Positions 24,110-32,924 of a stretch of 64,000 bases of DNA are shown here, in pieces; positions within the stretch are counted from its first letter, which is position 1, and the number at the start of each line of letters is the position of its first letter. This stretch comes from Candidatus Gastranaerophilales bacterium (lineage in GTDB: Bacteria; Cyanobacteriota; Vampirovibrionia; Gastranaerophilales; Gastranaerophilaceae): the NCBI GenBank assembly GCA_944324285.1, contig CALUVR010000001.1, positions 62,001 to 126,000 of the forward strand. Direction: 5' to 3'. A program made the position numbers and the translations under genes. Below the pieces are notes generated by a model, which was not told the origin of the DNA, did no database searches, and saw nothing but the letters and a program-made list of their open reading frames with translations.

Positions 24110-25378
24110 TTATAAAGAACTTTTAACTTTAGCTACTTCAGCATCTTTAAGTAAGATAACTTTAATAACTTCGCCTTCTTTAGCGTGGTAGTTCAAGCCT
24201 TTTGTGATTAAACCTGTAGCCAAACCTACAGCAGCACCAACAGGAGCACCGATTGCAATACCTGTACCGATTTTAACAGGGTCAGGAATGAATGCAAAGC
24301 CGACACCTGCACCGGTACCAACAGCACCGCCGGCAACAGTACATAATGCTAATTTACCTGCAGTCATCCAAGGACCTTCTTTAAGGTCATATTTCTTAGT
24401 GAACGGTTTAGCATTTAAATCGATTTTTTTACCGCAAGGAAGTTCTGCACTTGTAATTTCTGCGTAAACTCTAGCGTTTTTGTTGAACCATTTCGGGTCT
24501 TGAATTTCATTAACTGTAGCATAGAACTTAGTACCTTCCGGGAAGATAACAGTACCTTCTTTTGTCGAAATATCTTCTTTAGCAACGAAAGTTAAGCTGT
24601 CGCCTGCTGCACTTTTATCGGATTTGTATTTTTCAGTGAATGCAACAGGAATAACGTTACCTTCGTGAACGTAATTTGCGTTATTACCTACTTTAACTTC
24701 ATTGTTAGGAGCTTTTCTTGCATAAGCGAAGTGTTCAACACCATCTTTGTATTCACTTTTTACAAGCCCCAATTTGTCTTTCAGTCTTGCAAGAATAACA
24801 GCAGCTTCTGCTCTTGATAATACGTCGTTAGGACGTAATTCATTTTCGTTCGGATAATTTACGTAAATTCCGTAATTTAAAGTTTTTGCATAAGGTTTTT
24901 GTGCCCATGCCGGAATCTCTTTAGCATCTGTATAGTTGTTTAATACAGCAGTATCAGCATCCATATCTTTAGTTATGTGGCTGATAACAGATTGTGTTTC
25001 AGATCTTGACATAAGTTTTTTAGGCTGGAAAGTTTTGTTAGGATAACCATAAACCAAACCGAGTTGTTGAGAACGTAAAACATCATTGTAGAAGTAATCT
25101 GATGATTTAACATCAGAAAAACTGTTTGAGATGCTTACGTCTAAATTGTCATTTGATAAAACTTTTAACAGAGCTTGAACGAAATCAACTCTTTTTACAC
25201 TACCTTCAGGATTAAAGTTTCCGTCGGTAAGTGTCATGATGTTGTCATCAACGACTTCATTGATTTCTTTTGAAGCCCAATAGTTAGAGCTTACATCGGC
25301 AATATCTGCCGCAAAAGAAGGCATCAGCGTAGTTGCGAATAAACCGCAAGCTAATAACCCGACCATAAATTTGTTCAT
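24110..25378 (-). CDS. S-layer homology (SLH) domain protein with glycine-zipper C-terminus
   Basis: About 422 aa, start taken at MNKFMVGLL because a GAGGAAGTGG SD precedes it; an ATG 15 bases earlier lacks one. The signal peptide ends near PSFA. Three SLH repeats follow: DVSSNYWASKEI...NFNPEGSVKRVDF, FSDVKSSDYFYNDV...TFQPKKLMSRSE and YTDAKEIPAWAQ...ELRPNDVLSRAEA, covering roughly residues 25-200. The C-terminal part has beta-rich segments and then GAVGTGAGVGFAF...GAPVGAAVGLATGL. SLH domains bind pyruvylated cell-wall polymer, and CsaB for that modification is encoded at 1612-2631. In cyanobacterial relatives SLH proteins can also anchor outer-membrane porins; this one lacks an obvious barrel. 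Confidence 0.85.
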   Translation of the reverse strand: MNKFMVGLLACGLFATTLMPSFAADIADVSSNYWASKEINEVVDDNIMTLTDGNFNPEGSVKRVDFVQALLKVLSNDNLDVSISNSFSDVKSSDYFYNDVLRSQQLGLVYGYPNKTFQPKKLMSRSETQSVISHITKDMDADTAVLNNYTDAKEIPAWAQKPYAKTLNYGIYVNYPNENELRPNDVLSRAEAAVILARLKDKLGLVKSEYKDGVEHFAYARKAPNNEVKVGNNANYVHEGNVIPVAFTEKYKSDKSAAGDSLTFVAKEDISTKEGTVIFPEGTKFYATVNEIQDPKWFNKNARVYAEITSAELPCGKKIDLNAKPFTKKYDLKEGPWMTAGKLALCTVAGGAVGTGAGVGFAFIPDPVKIGTGIAIGAPVGAAVGLATGLITKGLNYHAKEGEVIKVILLKDAEVAKVKSSL

Positions 25379-25514
25379 TTTCCACTTCCTCATCTTTTAT
25401 ACTAAACACTAGTAAATGAATTATTTTTATAGTATTAATTATATATCAGAAAGAAACTTTTGTAAAGTTTTTGTAAATATACATTATCACTATTTAAATA
25501 AAGGAGATGATAAA

Positions 25515-26951
25515 ATGGACTATACAATGACTAAAATAGTCGCGACATTAGGTCCTGCAACGAGCAGTAAAGAAATGATTACCAAACTTTTTGATGCAGG
25601 CGTTACAATGTTCAGGTTAAACTCATCGCATGGCGATGTTGAAATGCACAAAAAGAATTTGTCTTACATCAGAGAGCTTGAAGAAGCAAGAAATACTCTT
25701 ATTCCTGTTCTTTTAGACCTTCAAGGTCCTAAAATAAGGATAGGAAACCTTGATAATCCTATTGAACTTAAAAAGGGTGAAGTTTTGAAATTTCGTCACC
25801 AGCCTGAAATGACAGATGATATTATTCCGGTTGATTATAAGGGTATGGCTGACGACGTTACACCGGGCGAAAAAATCATGATTGACGACGGAAAAATTCA
25901 GCTAGAAGTTGTGAAAGTTGAGGATAGAATAATTTTTGCAAAGGCTTTGACTGACGGACTCTTAAAGCAGAGAAAAGGTATCAATATTCCGGGTTCTCAA
26001 GGAAGTCTTGATGTTTTAACTGCAAGAGATTTAAAGTTTGTGGAATTTGCAGCACATAACGATATTGATTATCTTGGGCTTTCATTTGTAAGAGAAGCGT
26101 CAGACGTTGTAAAACTTAGAGAACTTTTGCAGGGACACGGCAATACTACAGCAAAAATCATTTCAAAAATAGAAAAACCGCAAGCGGTTGAAAATATAGA
26201 CAGTATTATTGAAGTTTCCGACGGGCTTATGGTAGCAAGAGGCGATCTTGGTATTGAAATTTCAACGGAAAAGGTTCCTATTGTACAAAAAACTATCATA
26301 AGAAAAGCAAACATCAAGCGTAAAGTAGTAATTGTTGCAACACAGATGCTTGAAAGTATGATTGAAAACCCTATCCCGACCCGTGCGGAAACCTCTGACG
26401 TTGCAAACGCAATTTTAGACGGTACAGATGCAATTATGCTATCAGGCGAAACTGCAGCAGGTGCTTATCCTGTTGAATCAGTTGCAATGATGAAAAAAAT
26501 TGCGGTTGCAGTTGAAGAATCTCCGTTTATGAGAAAAAATAAATTCCCTAGAAAAATGATAGAGGAAGAAAAAGATTCTCAGGCTATGGCAATCGGTATG
26601 TCTATTGCTGACATGTCCAAAAAAATGCCGGTTAAAGCAGTTATTGCATTGACAGGAAGCGGATTTACAGCCTCATTCCTCTCCGAAGGTCGCCTGAGTG
26701 TTCCAATTTTTGCTTGCTGCCCTAAACAGGAAATCTGCAGAGATATTAAGCTTTACAGAGGCGTATTCCCGATTAAACTTGATATCAGCGGCAGAATTGA
26801 CCTTCCATCTTTGAAAAAAATGGATAAATTTCTCACAAAATACCTTGGATATAGTGAAGGCGATACCGTTGTAATCACAGGTTCTGTGCCTGAACTGCTT
26901 ATCGGCGGTACAAACTTTATTAAAATCCATACAATCGGAATTGCAGGCTAA
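25515..26951 (+). CDS. pyk: Pyruvate kinase
   Basis: 478 aa from the ATG at 25515, which has AAGGAG 8 bases upstream. Reading further upstream adds only low-quality sequence. It converts PEP and ADP to pyruvate and ATP. Conserved parts are KIVATLGPATSS, FRLNSSHG, LLDLQGPKIR, ISKIEKPQAVENID (catalytic Lys), DGLMVARGDLGIE (metal-binding) and NPIPTRAETSDVANAILDGTDAIMLSGETA. The C-terminal regulatory domain is present. It is a single gene with a terminator; downstream of the KDG route and glycolysis it supplies ATP. Confidence 0.97.
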   Translation: MDYTMTKIVATLGPATSSKEMITKLFDAGVTMFRLNSSHGDVEMHKKNLSYIRELEEARNTLIPVLLDLQGPKIRIGNLDNPIELKKGEVLKFRHQPEMTDDIIPVDYKGMADDVTPGEKIMIDDGKIQLEVVKVEDRIIFAKALTDGLLKQRKGINIPGSQGSLDVLTARDLKFVEFAAHNDIDYLGLSFVREASDVVKLRELLQGHGNTTAKIISKIEKPQAVENIDSIIEVSDGLMVARGDLGIEISTEKVPIVQKTIIRKANIKRKVVIVATQMLESMIENPIPTRAETSDVANAILDGTDAIMLSGETAAGAYPVESVAMMKKIAVAVEESPFMRKNKFPRKMIEEEKDSQAMAIGMSIADMSKKMPVKAVIALTGSGFTASFLSEGRLSVPIFACCPKQEICRDIKLYRGVFPIKLDISGRIDLPSLKKMDKFLTKYLGYSEGDTVVITGSVPELLIGGTNFIKIHTIGIAG

Positions 26952-26977
26952 ATTATATTGGCAAATGCAGAAGTAAT

Positions 26978-27006
26978 AAAAAGGCCCCTTTTATAAGGGG
27001 CTTTTA
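26978..27006. terminator. Terminator after pyruvate kinase, usable from both strands
   Basis: AAAAGGCCCCTTTTATAAGGGGCTTTT: the T run follows the hairpin in either orientation. Confidence 0.9.
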
Positions 27007-27110
27007 ATTTTGTTCTAGGAAGGTAGGAATAGGAATAATTTTCTCTCTCTTGTTTTAAACGGATTTCTTAATACTCTCTCTCTTTTTTGTGTTTATTTAA
27101 TGTTTTATCT
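26978..27110 (-). ncRNA. Candidate small RNA with GAGAGAG repeats
   Basis: A promoter-like element CTTTATATATATA on the minus strand (27128-27116) is followed by about 130 bases without any ATG on that strand. They carry three GAGAGA(G) tracts and run into a hairpin/T-run terminator at 27006-26978. The layout fits a small RNA; no family is recognised and the strand of transcription is inferred. Confidence 0.35.
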
Positions 27111-27115
27111 CTCTG

Positions 27116-27150
27116 TATATATATAAAGTATATACTCAAAACCCGATTTC
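27116..27150 (-). promoter_or_regulatory. Promoter-like element, CTTTATATATATA class
   Basis: Minus strand GAGTATATACTTTATATATATAC closely matches the element at 50082-50100 (TATATACTTTATATATAC), and TGAAAT lies 16-17 bases ahead of it in both. It belongs to a variant of the element found before several lineage-specific genes. Confidence 0.4.
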
Positions 27151-27266
27151 ATAACTTGCTATTTTCGTTACAAAAGTTTACATGAAAATTAGTATATTTC
27201 ACTATTGCATTTTCAATAAAAATGTTATATTCTAGAATTGTAGTTAACATGTTTTGAGGTTAGTAA

Positions 27267-27533
27267 ATGTTAGTTTCGTCTATTGCACGTTTTAATGCTA
27301 TTAATAACATGAATAATGCTGCTATGAACATGATGAACGCAGCTAGTTCATTTACAAATATGAGTGCATTTGGAGGGGAGCATGATTTAGCGATGCTTCA
27401 TGAACAGGACAAAAGATTAAGTTTAGATTTGGCATCCAATAGTTTATTATATAAGATTTCTTATCTCCAGGAAAAAGCGGCTAAAAAACGACAGGAGCAA
27501 GAAATTAAAAGAAATTTAGATGTTATGGCATAA
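27267..27533 (+). CDS. Small Asn/Met-rich hypothetical protein (88 aa)
   Basis: N-terminal half rich in Asn, Met, Ala and Ser (INNMNNAAMNMMNAASSF), then a charged helix with coiled-coil character ending KRQEQEIKRNLDVMA. No signal peptide. GAGG lies 7 bases before the ATG and a terminator follows closely. The N-terminal composition resembles that of secreted or filament-forming helical proteins, but no family is recognised. Confidence 0.65.
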   Translation: MLVSSIARFNAINNMNNAAMNMMNAASSFTNMSAFGGEHDLAMLHEQDKRLSLDLASNSLLYKISYLQEKAAKKRQEQEIKRNLDVMA

Positions 27534-27564
27534 AAAAGACTCCTCTTGTCAAGGAGTCTTTTTT
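27532..27564. terminator. Bidirectional terminator
   Basis: AAAAAAGACTCC, loop, GGAGTCTTTTTT between the convergent genes at 27267-27533 and 27583-28137. Confidence 0.9.
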
Positions 27565-27582
27565 ATAAATATTGTATGCTGA

Positions 27583-28137
27583 TTATATTTCAATCTGCTT
27601 ATTGCCAAATTTTTCAAAAAGATCAGAGATAAAATTACTTTTAGCTTGTGCTGCATCATTTTTAGCAGCTTCTTCTGCAGCTTTTTGAGCATCCCTTGCT
27701 TCCAGTAGATTTGTTAATGCAATATTTTTGTCAACATAATCAAGATTTTGAAATTCATTATATACCTTTGCAGCTTTTTCATTTGAGCCTAAATCCATGT
27801 ATATTGGATAATTTTGTCCTTTTGGACCGTTAATACCATCGTAAATAGTATTAAAAGTAACATCCGAAAAGGATTTAAAACGATTAGGATCTCTATCTCT
27901 ATTAATTTCCGGATTAATGTAAGCGTTTGCATAACGTTTTGACTTTACCCGCAGCCCTTTTTCATTTACTTCTAAGTCCCAAAACTTGCAATCAGCCATA
28001 TCTTTACCTGCCTGAGCGAGTTTTTCAAGTGTATTCATACTCTGTTTTTGTAAGTATTCCTGAGCACCTTTGTTTACTTTAAGAGCCATACCAAATTGAG
28101 GGGCAGAAAATCTGTTAAAATTGTTGTTAATTTGCAT
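27583..28137 (-). CDS. Lineage-specific protein, 'FGMAL' N-terminus (184 aa)
   Basis: Starts MQINNNFNRFSAPQFGMALK and continues KGAQEYLQKQSMNTLEKLAQAG, clearly akin in layout to the 123-aa protein at 14635-15006 (QNQSFGMSLSIG...AQKFLKNQG). The central region contains KFWDLEVNEKGLRVKSKRY and several aromatic strands. The C-terminal 60 residues are an Ala/Lys/Glu helix. The upstream DNA shares blocks with the 14635 gene. No function known. Confidence 0.65.
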   Translation of the reverse strand: MQINNNFNRFSAPQFGMALKVNKGAQEYLQKQSMNTLEKLAQAGKDMADCKFWDLEVNEKGLRVKSKRYANAYINPEINRDRDPNRFKSFSDVTFNTIYDGINGPKGQNYPIYMDLGSNEKAAKVYNEFQNLDYVDKNIALTNLLEARDAQKAAEEAAKNDAAQAKSNFISDLFEKFGNKQIEI

Positions 28138-28212
28138 ACGAAAACCTTTCTATTTTTACCTGAAGAGATTAAAATCCCTGATAAAATTTTTTTGCGAATT
28201 TATTCTAATTTA

Positions 28213-29388
28213 TTAAGAAAGATTGCTATTTTTCTTAAACAATCTTTCAAGAACAGGGAAGGAAGCAAGTGCCGGAATGAGAGTTATAACGATTAAAACA
28301 GGGACAATACCCTTAGCCTGTGCTACAAAACCGATAATTGAAAGAGCGATTGCAACAATACCCCATGAAAAACCGTTTATAAATCCTCCAATAATACTTT
28401 TATATTGCGGGAGAGTGCTTTGTGCCATAACCATAGTTACAGGCATTGCCATACCTGTGCAGAAACCCATCAGAACAAATACAGCAAATGCGGCAATTGA
28501 AAATCTTTGATACGTCAGCGCAAATAATATCATTAAAGGAAGCGTCGAAATCATAGAAAATGCAAGAACTGCCCTTGCTCCAAACTTTTTCTCGACACTT
28601 CTGCTTACAAATGAGCCTATTCCTGCAAGAAAGCTGAATGCAAACAAAGCAACCCCTATTTTGAAAGGTTTATATCCCATATTCCGCCACAGGAACGGCA
28701 GAAGAATTGAGGTTGATGTTGTCACAAGTGTTTTTAGAATTGCAATTATGTTTAAAAGATTTAATCTGCGATTAGAGAATATTTCTTTAAAGGTATTGAA
28801 AAAATCGTTATGCGTTTTAGCCTCTTTTGAGGAAGAAATTTTCGGGACGAACAGAAACATAAGGCTTGCGACAAAAATCCCCGGGAGCGCAAGGAAAGGC
28901 ATTGAATGAAGTCCGATAAACTGAGCGACAGCCGCTGAAAGAATAGGTCCCGTTGAATAGCCTAAAGTCCCGAGTCCAATAAATATTCCCATACATTTAA
29001 TAACATCTTTTGTGCAAAACCTGACAGTAAATCCGAGCGCCTGCGGATGGAAAAAACTTGACCCAAGACTTCCTGCAATTATAAATATAAGTAATATGAA
29101 AACATTATTAGCGCTTGGCGCGAGCGAAATAAAAGTTGAAGTTGCAAGGAGTCCCCAGAAAATAAAAGCTCTTTTTCTGATATTATCCGCAAAAAACCCG
29201 AATATTGGCTGCAAGAGTGATGCAAAGATGTGCGATAAACTCACAATAATCGTCGCAATCGCCATAGAAATACCGAGTTTCAAAGCGATAAAAGGCATAA
29301 TAGGATTCAGCATGCCTGTATAAATATCATTAATAAAATGGGCACTCGAAAGCCATATAAGGGGTTTCTTTTCCTGTATATTTTGCAT
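28213..29388 (-). CDS. MFS transporter, fosmidomycin-resistance-like
   Basis: 391 aa with about 12 membrane segments. The start AHFINDIYTGMLNPIMPFIALKLGIS and the motif GSLGSSFFHPQALGF correspond to the fosmidomycin-resistance (Fsr) subgroup of the major facilitator superfamily. FGFFADNIRKRAF is the MFS signature loop between segments 2 and 3. It probably exports a small hydrophilic compound by proton antiport; the substrate cannot be told. No partner gene is adjacent. Confidence 0.8.
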   Translation of the reverse strand: MQNIQEKKPLIWLSSAHFINDIYTGMLNPIMPFIALKLGISMAIATIIVSLSHIFASLLQPIFGFFADNIRKRAFIFWGLLATSTFISLAPSANNVFILLIFIIAGSLGSSFFHPQALGFTVRFCTKDVIKCMGIFIGLGTLGYSTGPILSAAVAQFIGLHSMPFLALPGIFVASLMFLFVPKISSSKEAKTHNDFFNTFKEIFSNRRLNLLNIIAILKTLVTTSTSILLPFLWRNMGYKPFKIGVALFAFSFLAGIGSFVSRSVEKKFGARAVLAFSMISTLPLMILFALTYQRFSIAAFAVFVLMGFCTGMAMPVTMVMAQSTLPQYKSIIGGFINGFSWGIVAIALSIIGFVAQAKGIVPVLIVITLIPALASFPVLERLFKKNSNLS

Positions 29389-29491
29389 AATCTGATTATT
29401 GAATAAAGGCGGCTAAAAATCAATTCAATTTCCAGGTAATAAATAACAAATGTTACGCTTCCGCCATGCTGCTATAATAAAAAATCAATGG

Positions 29492-30286
29492 CTAAGAAGC
29501 AGACGAATGCCGCTTATTTAGCCATATAATTCCGACAATTCCCAGAATAATTAACACAAGCGACACAATCTGCGCAATCGGGAAAATCCAGATATCAAAC
29601 GCGCTGTCGACGCGGAAATGCTCAACAAATAACCTCACGCATGAATACAGTATTAGGTAAGAAAATAATGTCACTCCCGGGTGCGAATTTGCGTATTTTT
29701 TGAGGATTAAGCATAAAATTCCGAAAATGCACAGATTTAAAAGGCTTTCATAGAGAAAAGCCGGATGATAATAATCAAAGTTCATAAATTCAGGCAGTCT
29801 GCTTGATGGCGGAATATAAAGTTTCCACGGAAGCTGGGTCGGAAATCCGTACGCTTCTGAATTAAAAAAGTTACCCCAGCGTCCTATTGCCTGCCCGAGA
29901 GCAGCACCGCAGGCAAAGCAGTCAAGGACATTCCAAACCGGCAGCTTGTGTTTTTTAGATAGCAAAATGAGTGTAATAACTCCGGCAATAAGTCCGCCGT
30001 GGATAGATAAACCGCCCTCTCTGAAATTAAGTATTTCTAAAGGATTTTGTGAATAATATACAGGATTTAAAAGGCAGTAATACAATCTTGCACCGAAAAT
30101 TCCTGCAATAACAAGGTAAGCTGAAATATCCCACAATGCAGAGTAGTTTTTATCGGGATTGAACTTTTTAAAAAGTAAATACGCAACAGATACACCTGTT
30201 ATACAGGCGATAGCCATGGTAATACCGTAATTATAAATCGGGAACCCGCATATACTAAATAAAACATCTCCCGGGGATTTAAACAT
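29492..30286 (-). CDS. lgt: Prolipoprotein diacylglyceryl transferase
   Basis: 264 aa with about seven membrane segments. The Lgt signature GRWGNFFNSEAYG and the upstream REGGLSIHGGLIAG, with the His/Arg residues required for catalysis, are both present, as is RLFVEHFRVD near the C-terminus. It transfers diacylglycerol from phosphatidylglycerol to the Cys of lipoproteins at the inner membrane. It begins 3 bases after a gene whose product is itself a lipoprotein. Confidence 0.95.
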   Translation of the reverse strand: MFKSPGDVLFSICGFPIYNYGITMAIACITGVSVAYLLFKKFNPDKNYSALWDISAYLVIAGIFGARLYYCLLNPVYYSQNPLEILNFREGGLSIHGGLIAGVITLILLSKKHKLPVWNVLDCFACGAALGQAIGRWGNFFNSEAYGFPTQLPWKLYIPPSSRLPEFMNFDYYHPAFLYESLLNLCIFGILCLILKKYANSHPGVTLFSYLILYSCVRLFVEHFRVDSAFDIWIFPIAQIVSLVLIILGIVGIIWLNKRHSSAS

Positions 30287-30289
30287 AAT

Positions 30290-30895
30290 TTACTCCTGAG
30301 CTATAGCTGCAGGCTGAGAAGATTGGTTCAGTCTGAGCTGCAAATCTTTTATATGAGTTTTTATATCGTCAGCATCTTCAGCGGAAGGACTCTTTTCCAG
30401 ATAAGTTTCATAATTACTTATTGCGGCATCTGTAAGCTCATTAATATATTTTTTAGTATTGTCAGATATTACAATAGCTTTGTCTAAATCTTCATCCGCC
30501 AACTCTTCTCTGTTAACCTTTTCAATATTCCCTTCATTATTAACTGTCAGCAGACCCGAATTTAAATCCGCAATCAAATCTTCCTGAACAACTGCAACAC
30601 CGTAATATGCATCAGCAAAGGCAGGATTTAATTCAATTGTTTTTTCGTAAGCGGATATAGCATGCGGATAATCTTCAGCCTTCGTATAGGCAATTGCAAG
30701 ATTATAATGAGATTCATACAGAGAAGAATCCAAATCAATACTTGATTTAAGGCGTTCAATAGCTTCAGTGTAATTGCCCTCCTCCATAAATGAAGCGGCT
30801 TTATTATTCAACTCCTGTACTGCAAGGTTATTAATACAAGCGGTCGTTACAACCGAAATAAAAAGAATACTGACTAATAAAAGTGCTTTTTTCAT
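30290..30895 (-). CDS. TPR-repeat lipoprotein
   Basis: 201 aa. The signal peptide ends in a lipobox-like VTTAC with Cys20 as the lipidated residue. Three TPR units follow (about 27-125): AASFMEEGNYTEAIERLKSS, YNLAIAYTKAEDYPHAISAY and YYGVAVVQED. The C-terminal tail is helical. It probably scaffolds other envelope proteins. It is cotranscribed with lgt, 3 bases downstream. Confidence 0.75.
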   Translation of the reverse strand: MKKALLLVSILFISVVTTACINNLAVQELNNKAASFMEEGNYTEAIERLKSSIDLDSSLYESHYNLAIAYTKAEDYPHAISAYEKTIELNPAFADAYYGVAVVQEDLIADLNSGLLTVNNEGNIEKVNREELADEDLDKAIVISDNTKKYINELTDAAISNYETYLEKSPSAEDADDIKTHIKDLQLRLNQSSQPAAIAQE

Positions 30896-30930
30896 TTTTA
30901 ACTCATCCCTCTTCTTTTAATCATATAACA

Positions 30931-30947
30931 AAACCCGCCTCGCGGGG
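30931..30947 (-). promoter_or_regulatory. GC-rich hairpin in the leader of the TPR lipoprotein-lgt operon
   Basis: Minus strand CCCCGC-GAG-GCGGGTTTTG is a short terminator-like stem about 35 bases upstream of the first ATG. It could act as an attenuator or be a leftover terminator; the sequence gives no more. Confidence 0.3.
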
Positions 30948-30994
30948 AACAATAATAATCGTATTTGAAGATATTATAAATTAACCAAAAAAAT

Positions 30995-31023
30995 TTGGCA
31001 AATTTTCAGATTTAAGTTACAAT
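30995..31023 (+). promoter_or_regulatory. Sigma70 promoter of the 31-38.7 kb operon
   Basis: TTGGCA at 30995-31000, 17-base spacer and TACAAT at 31018-31023. AAAGGAG precedes the first ATG at 31075. Confidence 0.6.
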
Positions 31024-31074
31024 AAATGTATGAGATTTTCTATAGTGTAATAGGTCTAATAAAGGAGAATAAAC

Positions 31075-31347
31075 ATGTCTGAAGATAAAGTGGTTAAGTT
31101 AGGCGCAAAACGGGGAGGACATCACAAGGAGGAGCAGCACGACTCAGGTGACGAACAGGAACTCGTATATTGCAGTTTTTGTAAAAGACCTAATACACAA
31201 GTTTTAAAAATGGTTCAGGGACCCGGTGTTAATATTTGTTCCGAATGTGCCATGATTGCAGTACAATATCTTATCTTAAATGACCGTATGCCGTCTGCGG
31301 AAGCACAGCAGATTCTTGACGCATTTTGGGGGAAAGCCAGAAGATAA
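31075..31347 (+). CDS. Stand-alone ClpX-type zinc-binding domain protein
   Basis: 90 aa. After a charged, His-rich N-terminus (RGGHHKEEQHDSGDEQE), residues 33-70 match the N-terminal zinc domain of ClpX: YCSFCKR and NICSECA supply C33, C36, C55 and C58, with VQGPGVNIC between them. In ClpX this domain dimerises and docks adaptors and substrates, but no AAA+ module follows here; the stop is followed by an unrelated gene. It might act as a free adaptor or competitor of the ClpX zinc domain. Its stop overlaps the start of the next gene. Confidence 0.8.
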   Translation: MSEDKVVKLGAKRGGHHKEEQHDSGDEQELVYCSFCKRPNTQVLKMVQGPGVNICSECAMIAVQYLILNDRMPSAEAQQILDAFWGKARR

Positions 31348-32924
31348 TGGGAAAAGAGCTTAATCCTTTTGAAATAAAAGCTGAAATATTAAGAATAATC
31401 TCTAAATATTCAAAATATTACGGGGAATATTCAACTGCGGAATTTGCAGCCCTTGATAACAGCAGCAGGAATATCATTGCCAAAATTCTTTTTAAAGAAT
31501 TGCTGAATATGAAAGCCGGCAGTGAAAATATTGTAAAAATTCTCCTTGAGCGCTACGTTGACAAAGATGAACTAATAAATCAACTATGGGCAATATTAAA
31601 AAACAATTTTGCAACAGTAGAGGCTAAAATTATTGTTCTTAATTTCTTAAGAGATTTAGAAACAGACTGGAAATACGAAGATTATGAAGGATACATTGAC
31701 AACGCCGATGATATTATTGATGCAGATACCAAACAGCTTCTTGATAAAGCAATAGTCAATCCTGAAGTACAGATTGATTTTCTGGATTTTTTGAGCGCGG
31801 TGAACGAAAAAGACAAGATCATCCTGATAAAATCGCTTGCAGAAGATTACGAAAAAGACGCGCTTGCTAATATTCTGATACCGGTATTTCTCTCTAATCC
31901 TTCGTCGGATATCGGGAAAGAGGCGCTCTCTATTCTCGGCAATTCTAAATCGCAGCTTGCCTACCATGCTTTAAATACAGCTTATGACAATGCAGATGAC
32001 AGTCTAAAACCGCTTATTAAAAAAAATATATCAATTCTTAAATTAAGCGGGATAAGAGAGGATAATTCAAAAGAATTCTATAAAAATCTTTTATCAGAGT
32101 CAAAACCTTATCGCTGTTGCGTTACATACCCTGACGGGCATGGAAATCAGGCGCTGATATTTTCAAGAACAAATGAAAATAAAAGAGTGCAGTTTGCGGC
32201 TGTCGTAACTAACGATTACAGCGGAATCCGCGACAGTTTCGGTTTTAACGATATTTCACAATTTGAATGCGACAAGATTATTGAAAGATTTTATAAAGAT
32301 GAAGAATCCCTGAATATTCCGGCTGGTGCAGTAAAAAAACTCCTTCTTGAAGCTGAAAAAATCTCTGCACAAAAATCAAGAGTTATCCCTTATGAATACA
32401 TCTGCTGGAAAAATCTTCTTGCGGATATTGATTGTGAAAAGGATGATTTACTGACAATTCTCACATCAAAATACCCTCCGCAAAAAGCAGTAATTGAGAA
32501 GTTTGACGTTATGAATCATTGGTTTTTGGACGCTCATTATAGCAGTGAATTTGAAGAATTTATTGATAGCATTAATATTGTAATTAAAACTGATTTAAAC
32601 TCCGTTGATTTTGATAAAATGATTGACGAAAATCTTGATAAGATATTTTATAACGAAGAAAAATATATATGGCGCAAAAGACTCCTCACCTGCGCTTACC
32701 TGAAAATGCTTGATAATAAAGATAACCAGGCGTCGAATATTCTTGCAATATATCATGATGACACAGCATTTATCGAAATATTAAGAAACATTTTGAGAAA
32801 AAGTATCTACGAATATTATTTCACGCTAAAATTTAATACCGACGAGAATAATGGCAGGTTTACATTAAAAGAACTTGATGAAATAATAGAAAAAATCGAA
32901 AGCAAGTGGGTGCAAAATGTATAA
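31347..32924 (+). CDS. HEAT-like helical repeat protein (525 aa)
   Basis: Start ATG at 31347 overlaps the previous TAA; a TTG 21 bases earlier is less likely. The first 240 residues are short helical pairs of HEAT/Armadillo type (LFKELLNMKAGSENIVKILL, IPVFLSNPSSDIGKEALSILGN), a common protein-protein interaction scaffold. The rest is mixed, with CVTYPDGHGNQALIFSR and a helical end. No catalytic motif. It overlaps ruvX by 8 bases. Its conserved position between the ClpX-type domain and ruvX suggests co-regulation, not a known function. Confidence 0.6.
   Translation: MGKELNPFEIKAEILRIISKYSKYYGEYSTAEFAALDNSSRNIIAKILFKELLNMKAGSENIVKILLERYVDKDELINQLWAILKNNFATVEAKIIVLNFLRDLETDWKYEDYEGYIDNADDIIDADTKQLLDKAIVNPEVQIDFLDFLSAVNEKDKIILIKSLAEDYEKDALANILIPVFLSNPSSDIGKEALSILGNSKSQLAYHALNTAYDNADDSLKPLIKKNISILKLSGIREDNSKEFYKNLLSESKPYRCCVTYPDGHGNQALIFSRTNENKRVQFAAVVTNDYSGIRDSFGFNDISQFECDKIIERFYKDEESLNIPAGAVKKLLLEAEKISAQKSRVIPYEYICWKNLLADIDCEKDDLLTILTSKYPPQKAVIEKFDVMNHWFLDAHYSSEFEEFIDSINIVIKTDLNSVDFDKMIDENLDKIFYNEEKYIWRKRLLTCAYLKMLDNKDNQASNILAIYHDDTAFIEILRNILRKSIYEYYFTLKFNTDENNGRFTLKELDEIIEKIESKWVQNV

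Noticed and set aside
24110-25378. SLH-porin (outer-membrane barrel) as in cyanobacteria
   Set aside because: After the SLH repeats there are too few residues and a glycine-zipper helix rather than a barrel.
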